A stretch of 64,000 nucleotides of DNA from contig NZ_CP136921.1 in the NCBI RefSeq assembly GCF_033100095.1, positions 3,251,001 through 3,315,000 of the forward strand. Direction: 5' to 3'. Every line of letters starts with the position of its first letter. The first letter of the stretch is position 1. Of the stretch, positions 1-6,515 are shown in pieces. This DNA is from Diaphorobacter limosus (GTDB lineage Bacteria > Pseudomonadota > Gammaproteobacteria > Burkholderiales > Burkholderiaceae_C). The position numbers were made by a program, and so were the translations under genes. The notes under the pieces were generated by a model that saw only the letters and a program-made list of their open reading frames with translations, did not search any database and was not told where the DNA came from.

Positions 1-1
1 C

Positions 2-289
2 CCTGCCTGCGCCGAGTCCATTTTGGATGATGCCGAATCCCGGCGTGTGATGCGCGAGATGCGCGTCTTTTCCAAACAGATCAACGCAGCCATCGTCGAT
101 CCGGCTTTCATCGTGGACGTGCGCAAGAAGCTCGACCTGGACCAGCGTGAAGCGGCCGAAATTTTTGGCGGCGGCGTCAATGCCTTCTCGCGCTACGAGA
201 CTGGCAAGACCAAACCGCCCCTGGCCTTGGTCAAATTGTTCAGGCTGCTGGATCGCCACCCAGACCTGCTGAGCGAAGTCCGATCCTGA
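2..289 (+). CDS. mqsA: MqsA-type antitoxin, C-terminal part (cut by window edge)
   Basis: Antitoxin of a MqsRA-type type II toxin-antitoxin system. In the known family the C-terminal helix-turn-helix binds the operon promoter and the N-terminal zinc domain binds the MqsR toxin. The frame is open to the left edge, so the zinc domain and any mqsR lie outside the window. A TTG at 23 could be read as a start, but upstream codons continue the family match (a CAESI segment like the end of the MqsA zinc domain), so this is a truncated view of a longer gene. The visible HTH contains VRKKLDLDQREAAEIFGGG followed by NAFSRYETGK and ends with HPDLLSEVR, closely matching E. coli MqsA as I remember it. About 95 codons are visible. 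Confidence 0.88.
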   Translation, partial: PACAESILDDAESRRVMREMRVFSKQINAAIVDPAFIVDVRKKLDLDQREAAEIFGGGVNAFSRYETGKTKPPLALVKLFRLLDRHPDLLSEVRS

Positions 290-293
290 GACG

Positions 294-446
294 GTGGAGC
301 CCTCCAGCTTCGTCGCCTTCAAGCATTGGCTGGCGGCCCAGGCGCCCCACCGCACCGCACCCAAACGCCGCCGCGATCAGCGACAAGCCGAAATCGTGCA
401 GGCCCTGCTCGATGAAAAAATGCTGTTTGCCAAGGACGATGGTTGA
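294..446 (+). CDS. Small ORF downstream of mqsA, unknown
   Basis: A 50-codon frame beginning with GTG four bases after the mqsA stop and ending TGA at 446. The product is basic in the middle (a KRRRDQRQ run) and ends in a helix-like segment with LLDEKMLF. The tight spacing suggests translational coupling to mqsA, but I recognise no family and there is no ATG. It could equally be a decayed remnant of a larger gene. Low confidence. Confidence 0.3.
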   Translation: MEPSSFVAFKHWLAAQAPHRTAPKRRRDQRQAEIVQALLDEKMLFAKDDG

Positions 447-641
447 TGACTTGTCAACGCTCTGCCAAAGAGCCAAGGAGTTGCGAAAAGCAAGCGTGCC
501 GAGCCGAGGGATAACCCGGAAAACCAGGCGGAAAAAATTGCTTACACTCGGGCGACCGTGCGCTTGCCGGGAGGGCTGCGCACCAGCATTGCAAAAAACA
601 ACAAGGCCATGCCGAACTTTTACGCCAATTGCAACCTAACT

Positions 642-685
642 GCCGAGCCGAGCCGAGCCGAGCCGAGCCGAGCCGAGCCGAGCCG
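642..685 (+). repeat. Pentanucleotide tandem repeat (GCCGA)n
   Basis: About 8.8 perfect copies of GCCGA in the gene-free stretch 447-792, just before the terminator and the retroelement. Pentamer arrays are prone to copy-number change by slippage. It is not inside a recognised gene here, so any effect would be on transcription or RNA structure. Apart from this array and the hairpin at 721, I see nothing in 447-792. Confidence 0.9.
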
Positions 686-720
686 CTTTAGCGCCTCTTT
701 TTCTCCATTCGCCTTTTGAA

Positions 721-754
721 GCGCCGTCCAGGCCTGCCTGGACGGCGCTTTTTT
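721..754 (+). terminator. Rho-independent terminator upstream of the DGR
   Basis: A perfect 12-bp GC-rich stem (721-732 with 737-748), a four-base loop and a run of six T. It ends transcription coming from the mqsA side and insulates the retroelement. It lies only 38 bases before the first target start, so it could instead act as a leader attenuator if a promoter sits upstream of it. Confidence 0.85.
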
Positions 755-792
755 GCGTCTTGTTTTCTGACACCCACCCAAGGACACTTGGC

Positions 793-1593
793 ATGATCTC
801 TACCGCAACTCCAGACTTTCGCCCTCTCGCGCTCCTGCCTTGGCTGGCCCTGGCCCTGTGCTCCGCCCCCGCCACGCAGGCGCAAACCCGCCCCCTGAAC
901 GACACCGGCATCACCTGGAGCGGCCACGCCACCAGTGGCAACGCCACCACCTGCGACAGCGGCCACCCCGCCGGGCAAGACTGCCACTACGGGCGTGATA
1001 AGGCCGCAGCCGATGGTGCGCTGACTAAAGTGGGCGCCAGCACCCCGAACAACGGCGTGGCCAATGGTTTTGACTACACCAAGATCGCCAACAACGGCAG
1101 CGTGCTGCCCGCCAATGCCGCCTTGGGCAGCAGCCCCGGCGACTGGGCCTGCACCCGCGACAACGTCACCGGCCTGATCTGGGAGGTCAAGACCACCAGC
1201 GGCCTGCGCAGCCAAGCCCACACCTATTCTTGGTACATGACGGGCAGCCCCGATGGCAACGCCGGAACCGCCAGCGGTGGCACTTGCGAGACCGAAGGCC
1301 GCTGCGACACCGAAAAATACGTGGCCGACGTGAACGCCACCAACCTGTGCGGCCACACCGACTGGCGCATGCCCACCGTCAAGGAGCTCGAAGGCATTGC
1401 CGACCTGGGGCGTAGCAACCCGGCCATCGACCCCACTTATTTCCCGAATACACCGTCTTCGTACGTCTGGTCGGGTTCGCCCAATGCCGGTTATTCGAGC
1501 TACGCGTGGAACGTGAATTTCGGCTATGGCAACGCCAACGACGGCCTCCGCAGCAGCAGCAGCCGCGTTCGCTTGGTGCGCGCGGGACAGTGA
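793..1593 (+). CDS. DGR target protein 1, secreted Lcl/DUF1566-like protein with C-terminal variable region
   Basis: A 266-residue exported protein. The ATG at 793 was chosen over an in-frame codon at 760 because it has AAGGA about 9 bases upstream and begins a signal peptide (charged start, hydrophobic LALLPWLALALCS, cleavage after ATQA). The C-terminal half has the Lcl/DUF1566 pattern (CGHTDWRMPTVKEL), a C-type-lectin-like fold commonly diversified by DGRs. The last about 45 residues are the variable repeat (VWSGSPN to VRLVRAGQ). Its Ser, Tyr, Gly, Leu, Asp and Arg residues lie exactly where the template encodes Asn, Asp or His. It is the first gene of the retroelement, 24 bases before avd. 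The likely role is an exported or surface ligand-binding protein; the ligand is unknown. Confidence 0.93.
   Translation: MISTATPDFRPLALLPWLALALCSAPATQAQTRPLNDTGITWSGHATSGNATTCDSGHPAGQDCHYGRDKAAADGALTKVGASTPNNGVANGFDYTKIANNGSVLPANAALGSSPGDWACTRDNVTGLIWEVKTTSGLRSQAHTYSWYMTGSPDGNAGTASGGTCETEGRCDTEKYVADVNATNLCGHTDWRMPTVKELEGIADLGRSNPAIDPTYFPNTPSSYVWSGSPNAGYSSYAWNVNFGYGNANDGLRSSSSRVRLVRAGQ
1454..1587 (+). other. DGR variable repeat VR1
   Basis: This 134-bp segment at the 3' end of target 1 aligns without gaps to the template repeat at 2166-2299. By hand I count 18 differences, 17 of them at template adenines and one C-to-T. They change 14 codons, nearly all AAC/AAT in the template. The 3' end is an invariant GC-rich stretch (TTCGCTTGGTGCGCGCGGGA), followed by CAG in the VR and GAG in the TR. 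That is the expected position of the IMH/IMH* pair that sets direction of transfer. Confidence 0.95.
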
Positions 1594-1617
1594 TTTTGCT
1601 TTTTCCCCTGTCTGCCC

Positions 1618-2034
1618 ATGAACCACCCCAGTGCACGCGGCCCGCGCTACCGGCAATTGCCGCTGTGGCGCGACGCGCAGCGCCTGCTGCTGCAGGTGGA
1701 GCTGGCCGTGCGCGACTTTGCCCGCTACCACAAATACACCCTGGGCAGCGAGCTGCGCCAGCAGGCCATGGCCATTTGCCGTTTGGTGGCGCGTGCGGCC
1801 CAGCAGGGCGATGTGCAGCGCCGCGTGGTGGTGTTGGAGCGCCTGGTGTGGGGGCTGGAAGACTTCAAGATACGCCTGCAACTGGCCAAAGAGTTGCAGG
1901 CCTTTGCCTCATTCGCCCAGTTTCAAGCCTTGGCAGAACTTGCCGTGGCGCTGGGCAAACAGAGCGGGGGGTGGTGCAAAAAGGCGCGGTCCGTAGCGGC
2001 GCAGGCATCCCGCCAGGGAGCCGGCGCCGCGTGA
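1618..2034 (+). CDS. avd: DGR accessory variability determinant (Avd), four-helix bundle
   Basis: A 138-residue basic helical protein matching the Avd / 23S-rRNA-intervening four-helix-bundle family. Recognisable features are LPLWRDAQRLLLQVELAV, RYHKYTLGSELR and the KIRLQLAKEL helix. In studied DGRs, Avd forms a pentameric barrel, binds the reverse transcriptase and template RNA, and is required for adenine-specific cDNA synthesis. It lies between target 1 and the template repeat, the classical position. No strong Shine-Dalgarno is visible before the ATG. A short Ala/Gly-rich tail follows the last helix. Confidence 0.92.
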   Translation: MNHPSARGPRYRQLPLWRDAQRLLLQVELAVRDFARYHKYTLGSELRQQAMAICRLVARAAQQGDVQRRVVVLERLVWGLEDFKIRLQLAKELQAFASFAQFQALAELAVALGKQSGGWCKKARSVAAQASRQGAGAA

Positions 2035-2165
2035 ACCGACATCACTGTGCGCCCACCCCGCCGTGCCAAGGTAACGAACCCGTGCAGGGCAAGCCTTGGC
2101 CGGCATGGCAGCGTCCACCAGCCTACCTTGGGGATGGCCGGTGGGCAAACAAGTGGGTGGGTCAT

Positions 2166-2299
2166 CGTCTTCGAACGTCTGGTCGGGTTCGCCCAATGCC
2201 AACAATTCGAACAACGCGTGGAACGTGAATTTCAACAATGGCAACGCCAACAACGACAACCGCAGCAACAACAACCACGTTCGCTTGGTGCGCGCGGGA
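2166..2299 (+). other. DGR template repeat (TR)
   Basis: A 134-bp non-coding template between avd and the reverse transcriptase. It holds 38 adenines, most of them in AAC/AAT units, so its virtual translation is Asn-rich. It matches VR1 and VR2 base for base except at adenines (plus one other base each) and ends with the same GC-rich block, followed by GAG rather than CAG. It would be transcribed as the template RNA and reverse-transcribed with adenine infidelity. The stretch 2035-2165 shows no gene of its own and probably belongs to the template transcript. Confidence 0.96.
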
Positions 2300-2315
2300 G
2301 AGTGATGCGCATCCC

Positions 2316-3878
2316 GTGCCCACTGCATTGCCAGTTTTCGGCTTTGCCGCACTGCACCAGGCCTGGCAAGCCTGTCGGCGCGGCAAGCAGGGCACACGCA
2401 AGGCCCAGCGCTATGGTCTGCACTTGTTGGACAACCTGGTGCAGACCAGCGTCGCCTTGCAAACGCACGCCTGGCACCCATCCCCCGCAACCCGTTTCGT
2501 CACCCTGCACCCCAAGCCGCGTGAAATTCTGGCCGCCGACTTTGGCGACCGCGTGGTGCACCACCTGCTGGTGCCCTGGCTGGAGCGCCTGTATGAACCC
2601 GTGTTCATTGCAGACAGCTTTGCCAACCGCAAGGGCAAGGGCACGCACGCCGCCGTGCGGCGCCTGCAGGCGTTTGCCCGCAGCCAGCAGGCGCTGGCCA
2701 GTGGGCAGGGCGCGGGGCATTACCTGCAGCTCGATATTGCCAACTTCTTCAACAGCATCCAGCGCCGCACCTTGTTCGGCTTGTTGCAAGCCCGCGTGCA
2801 GCGCGACCTGCGCCGCCCGACTTCGCACGCCCGCCACTGCCCGCCGGATGAGGCCGCGCACATGCTCTGGCTGGCCCGCCAACTGCTCACCGGCAACCCG
2901 GCACTGGGCGCACGCTACCAGGGCCGGGTGCAAGACCTGCTGCGCGTGCCAGCGCACAAGCAGCTCATCCACGCCGCGCCCGAAATCGGCCTGCCCATAG
3001 GCAACCTCACCAGCCAGTTCTTTGCCAACGTCTATCTCAACGAGTTGGACCAGTTCATCAAGCACCAGCTCAAGGTGCGCCACTATGTGCGCTATGTGGA
3101 TGATTTTGTGCTGCTGCACCACTGCCCGCAGCAACTGGCGCAGTGGCGCAGCGCCATCACGGCCTTCTTGCACCAGCGCCTGGGCCTGGCCCTGCGCGAC
3201 GCCGGGCGGCTGGCCCCGGTGGCCAATGGCATCGACTTTCTGGGCTACATCGTGCGCCCGCATTACCTGCTGGTGCGCCGCCGCGTGCTGGGCCATCTGC
3301 ATGGCAAGCTTGCGCAAATCCGCCAGCACTGGCAGCGCGGCGATGGCAGCCTGCACTGCACGGCGCAGCAGGCCGACCAGTTGCACGCCATGCTGGCGTC
3401 GTACTGGGGCCATATACGACATGCGCACAGCCACCGCACACGCGCCCAGGTGCTGGCCCGCCACCCCTGGCTGGCGCACTGGCTGCGGCAACGCCCCGAC
3501 GGCGCCTTGCAGCGCGTGGATGGCCCCGCCCAGGCCCCCACGCTGGCACGCCAGTGGCGCTGGTTTGCCCGCCGCTACCCTGGCCATGCCCTGTTGGTGC
3601 AGGTAGGCAGCCGGTGGGAGTGCAGCGCCCTGGCGGGCTTGCCGCCCAGCACCCGCCGCCCCGGCCTGCCACCCACCCACAGCCTGCACCCGCGTGATCT
3701 GCCCGCGCTGCAGCGCCGCCTGAGCGCCGCTGGCCAGCCCTGGCTGGCGGTGGCTGAAGCCGGCCACCAGCACAGCGGCCGCAAGCGCCGCCAGTTGTGC
3801 GCCATCGGGCCTGCCAGCGCCCTTGCAGGCACGCATCCCCTCACATCCACCCCCTGCACTCCAGGAGCCATGTCATGA
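2316..3878 (+). CDS. DGR reverse transcriptase with long C-terminal extension
   Basis: RNA-directed DNA polymerase that copies the template RNA with adenine-specific errors. Motifs, numbered from 2316: LQLDIANFFNSI with the first catalytic Asp near residue 140; LPIGNLTSQFFAN near 226-238, the DGR hallmark where retrons and group II introns have QG; and YVDD at 260-263 within RYVDDFVLLH. The length is about 520 residues, longer than a minimal DGR RT. The C-terminal part has RYPGHALLVQVG near 419-430, resembling the start of a MutS domain I. The start is uncertain: the frame is open into the TR (ATG at 2238), but GTG 2316 or TTG 2328 leave the TR untranslated and fit family N-termini better. 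The stop overlaps the start of target 2 by four bases. Confidence 0.93.
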   Translation: MPTALPVFGFAALHQAWQACRRGKQGTRKAQRYGLHLLDNLVQTSVALQTHAWHPSPATRFVTLHPKPREILAADFGDRVVHHLLVPWLERLYEPVFIADSFANRKGKGTHAAVRRLQAFARSQQALASGQGAGHYLQLDIANFFNSIQRRTLFGLLQARVQRDLRRPTSHARHCPPDEAAHMLWLARQLLTGNPALGARYQGRVQDLLRVPAHKQLIHAAPEIGLPIGNLTSQFFANVYLNELDQFIKHQLKVRHYVRYVDDFVLLHHCPQQLAQWRSAITAFLHQRLGLALRDAGRLAPVANGIDFLGYIVRPHYLLVRRRVLGHLHGKLAQIRQHWQRGDGSLHCTAQQADQLHAMLASYWGHIRHAHSHRTRAQVLARHPWLAHWLRQRPDGALQRVDGPAQAPTLARQWRWFARRYPGHALLVQVGSRWECSALAGLPPSTRRPGLPPTHSLHPRDLPALQRRLSAAGQPWLAVAEAGHQHSGRKRRQLCAIGPASALAGTHPLTSTPCTPGAMS

Positions 3879-5266
3879 AATTTCCACCCCTGCTTGCCCT
3901 GTCCCTGGGTCTGTCCGCAGGCGCAGCCCAGGCCGTGACCTGCCAGGACAACATCCCGGCCAGCAACCCCGACAGCGCCTACACCGTGCATGGCGACCAA
4001 ACCGTCACCGACCCCCGCACCGGCCTGATGTGGAAGCAATGCCTGGAGGGGCAAAGCTGGAGCGGCAGCGCCTGCACCGGGACGGTCACGCCCATGAACT
4101 GGGTCACGGCCCTGAGCACGGCTGAAGCGGCCAGCTTTGCCGGTCACAGCGATTGGCGCCTGCCCAACCTGAAGGAGCTGCGCAGCCTGGTGGAGGAATG
4201 CCGCACCGTACCCAGCATCAACGACACGGTTTTCCCGGGAACGCCGTCTTCGGACGTCTGGTCGGGTTCGCCCAATGCCAACGGTTCGAACAGCGCGTGG
4301 TACGTGGATTTCAACGATGGCTACGCCAACAGCTTCAACCGCAGCTACAGCTTCCTCGTTCGCTTGGTGCGCGCGGGACAGTCTTTGGCCCCTTTGCCGG
4401 CGCTGAGCGCCGTGGCGCTTTCGGGCACGCCCACCGGCAACGGCGCGGCCTTTGTGGGTACCAGCGACAAGACCGGCACAGGTTACTGGCTGGTGGTGCC
4501 CAGCGGCAGCCAGGTGCCGACGTCCGCGCAGGTCAAGGCCGGGGTGGCCTACGGCGGCGTGACGCCTGCAGCCCACGGCAGCGGCGCGATGGCGGCGGGC
4601 ACGCCCGCCAGCTTTGCCGCCAGCGGCCTGAGCGCGGCGACCGGCTATGACTTTTATCTGGTGGCCGAGGCTGCGGGGCAGTTGAGCGCGCCCGTGCAGC
4701 GGGTGGCCTTTGCCACCGCCACCGCCGCCACCCTGCCGGAAGGGCCGCAGACAGGCCAGCCGATGCAGGTGGTGGCGCTGCCCTCGGCGGGTGGCTGGCA
4801 TCTGGATGCGGCCACCACGCAAACCCTGGCCAGCCTGGGCGCGCCCCTGCCGCCGGGCCTCGCCGCGCCGCAGGGCGTCGTGACTCTGAGCCTGAGCGGC
4901 GGCACGGCGGGCACGGCAGCCACCGTGGTGCTGACCTACCCGCAGCCCTTGCCTGCGGGTACGGTGTATTACAAGTACGGCAAGACCGCAGTCAATCCCA
5001 CCAACCACTGGTACTCGTTCAGCAGCGGCGCGGCCATCAGCGGCAACACCATCACGCTGACGCTGACCGATGGTGCCGATGGCGATGACGACTTGGCGGC
5101 CAACGGTTCCATCAGCGACCCCGGTGGCCCGGTGGTGCCCTTGGGTGCACCCATGGGGGCGGCGTCGATTCCCACACTCTCCGAATGGGCGCTGTGGCTG
5201 CTTTCGGCCTTGACCGGCCTGCTGGCGCTCGCCTGGCTGCGCGGGCGCAAGGCTGCTGGCGCCTGA
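3875..5266 (+). CDS. DGR target protein 2: DUF1566-like domain, choice-of-anchor-U-like domain, IPTL-CTERM tail
   Basis: A 463-residue exported protein. The ATG at 3875 overlaps the RT stop and has AGGAG at 3863-3867. Domain order: a signal peptide cut after AQA (near residue 20); an Lcl/DUF1566 C-type-lectin-like domain (TGLMWKQC, GHSDWRLPNLKELRSL) ending in VR2 at about residues 124-168; a Gly/Ser/Thr/Ala-rich stretch; a choice-of-anchor-U-like domain (GTVYYKYGK, ITLTLTDGADGDDDL, DPGGP); then IPTLSEW, a hydrophobic helix and the basic end RGRKAAGA. IPTL-CTERM tails are known sorting signals read by an exosortase-type enzyme, which is not in this window. The variable region is therefore internal, with an anchoring module behind it. 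That suits surface display of diversified binders. Confidence 0.93.
   Translation: MKFPPLLALSLGLSAGAAQAVTCQDNIPASNPDSAYTVHGDQTVTDPRTGLMWKQCLEGQSWSGSACTGTVTPMNWVTALSTAEAASFAGHSDWRLPNLKELRSLVEECRTVPSINDTVFPGTPSSDVWSGSPNANGSNSAWYVDFNDGYANSFNRSYSFLVRLVRAGQSLAPLPALSAVALSGTPTGNGAAFVGTSDKTGTGYWLVVPSGSQVPTSAQVKAGVAYGGVTPAAHGSGAMAAGTPASFAASGLSAATGYDFYLVAEAAGQLSAPVQRVAFATATAATLPEGPQTGQPMQVVALPSAGGWHLDAATTQTLASLGAPLPPGLAAPQGVVTLSLSGGTAGTAATVVLTYPQPLPAGTVYYKYGKTAVNPTNHWYSFSSGAAISGNTITLTLTDGADGDDDLAANGSISDPGGPVVPLGAPMGAASIPTLSEWALWLLSALTGLLALAWLRGRKAAGA
4245..4378 (+). other. DGR variable repeat VR2
   Basis: A 134-bp copy of the template inside target 2, gap-free against the TR. By hand there are 16 differences, 15 at template adenines and one G-to-T. 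They change 13 codons. It ends with the same GC block followed by CAG, as in VR1. A small hairpin (CGGCGC, TGA, GCGCCG; 4398-4412) lies 20 bases downstream. Some DGRs need a hairpin near this point, but this one may be chance in GC-rich DNA. Confidence 0.94.
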
Positions 5267-5339
5267 GCCGCGAAGGTCTTTGCACAGTGATTGCGCGTGG
5301 CGTGTTCTCGCTGATTTCAGCATGGAGTAGACTGAAATC

Positions 5340-5579
5340 ATGGAAAACGTTGAAAACTTGATCCTCGAACACCTGAAACGGTTTCAGGCCGGGCAAGACC
5401 GCATCGAGCACAAACTGGATGAAGTCATCGCCAGGGTCGGGCATATCGAGCTGGGCCTGGCAGGCGTGCGCCGGGACCTGGCCCATGCTGACGAGGGATC
5501 GGCCAGCACGGGCGTTCGCGTGGATCGCTTGGCAGAGCGCATCGAACGGATAGAACGGCGCCTTGAAATCGAAGGCTGA
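5340..5579 (+). CDS. Small coiled-coil protein, unknown
   Basis: A 79-residue acidic/basic helical protein with heptad-like spacing throughout (LILEHLKRFQAG, IEHKLDEVIARVGHIELGL, then VDRLAERIERIERRLEIEG). No signal peptide or catalytic motif is visible. It lies 73 bases after target 2 and is followed at once by a terminator, so it could be the last gene of the retroelement transcript or an independent small gene. Proteins of this look are common in mobile regions and mostly uncharacterised. I assign no function. Confidence 0.65.
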   Translation: MENVENLILEHLKRFQAGQDRIEHKLDEVIARVGHIELGLAGVRRDLAHADEGSASTGVRVDRLAERIERIERRLEIEG

Positions 5580-5589
5580 ACGACCCGCA

Positions 5590-5613
5590 AAAAACCGCCG
5601 CAAGGCGGTTTTT
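5590..5613 (+). terminator. Rho-independent terminator after the coiled-coil gene
   Basis: Ten-base arms AAAAACCGCC / GGCGGTTTTT with a GCAA tetraloop, directly after the stop at 5579. It closes the transcript running from the DGR side and works in both directions by its symmetry. Confidence 0.88.
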
Positions 5614-5726
5614 CATTGGGTCTCAGCGCACCGGCACGCTGAAGTAGCGCTCGGGCCAGGGCTCGTTCATCAGCGTGGCATGGCGTGATGAACCTGAAGC
5701 TCATCGACGCGCCGTGGGTACCGGTG

Positions 5727-6070
5727 CCATCGTGGTGCTGACTTGTCTCCAGCTCCTGCCCGCGGGCACGGTGTATTACAAGTACGGCAAGATGGCGGGC
5801 AACCCCACGGCGCATTGGTATCCGTTCGCTGGTGCGACCATCAGCGGCAGCACCATCACGTTGACGCTCACCGACGGTGCCGATGGCGACGACGATTTGC
5901 AGCAGAACAGCGCCATCACCGATCCGGGTGGCCCGGTGATGCCCATGGGCGTACCCGTGGGGGCGGCGTCGATTCCCACGCTGTCCGAATGGGCGCTGCT
6001 GCTGCTCTCGACCTTGACCGGCCTGTTCGCGCTCGCCTGGCTGCGCGGGCGCAAGGTTGCTGGTGCCTGA
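5727..6070 (+). pseudogene. Truncated duplicate of the target 2 C-terminus (anchor-U-like domain + IPTL-CTERM)
   Basis: This stretch repeats 4920-5266 with scattered changes. It keeps LPAGTVYYKYGK, ITLTLTDGADGDDDL, DPGGP and the IPTLSEWALLLLS tail with RGRKVAGA. It has no signal peptide, lectin-like domain or variable repeat, and no proper start. The in-frame codons just upstream come from unrelated DNA (the junction is near 5727). It is most likely the 3' end of a former paralogous target gene. If recombined with target 2 it could exchange tails. Confidence 0.85.
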
Positions 6071-6515
6071 GGGCCGGGCGCCTTCGCGGCATAAGAGCTG
6101 TGAACGCGCCCTCATGGTAATAGCTGGCGGCGCTTTCCCATCAAGCGTTTGTCGGTGATTTGCATTGAAAATTCATGGGTATCTGTCCATCAGCGCGCCC
6201 TTGGTCGGGGCAGCCGCTCACTGCGGTTTTTCCTTCGGCAGTAGACTAGGAGCGTGGGCGTTTCACCAAGGGATCATGATGGTCAGTCTCATGGAAGAAC
6301 TCAGTTCGCAAGCTCGAACGCTGTACGGATAGGAAATTCAACCGCATGAGGCCAAGTATGGCGCGAGTTTTGGGCCTCGAAACACGTTCGGCCAAGGAAG
6401 GTTGAGCGCTCGCTTGCCGCTCAATGGCAAGAGCTTGGGAGGCAGTATGCATTTGGGCCTGGCGCGCGCGCAGCTGCTTCCCCGCAGCGATGGATACCGC
6501 CGCTTCACTGGGTCA
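6071..6515. other. Stretch without a recognisable gene
   Basis: Between the duplicate tail and the transposase I see no convincing gene. It holds one copy of a small dispersed repeat at about 6118-6151 (TAATAGCTGGCGGCGCT, then TCAAGCGTTTG) and a few short open frames without ribosome-binding sites. The right-hand part probably contains one terminus of the IS91-type element, which I could not place. Confidence 0.5.

Noticed and set aside
1588..1617. Hairpin directly after VR1 as a DGR recognition structure
   Set aside because: Only a five-base GACAG/CTGTC pairing with a long T-rich loop; too weak to call.
688..1881. Long minus-strand open frame (397 codons) across target 1
   Set aside because: It is the antisense of the DGR target and avd, with low-complexity Ala/Gly/His/Gln content as expected from GC-rich shadows; no family match.
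2096..2305. 69-codon plus-strand frame ending in an Asn-rich copy of the VR peptide
   Set aside because: It is the template repeat read in the VR frame. It has no signal peptide or lectin domain and functions as template, not as a gene.
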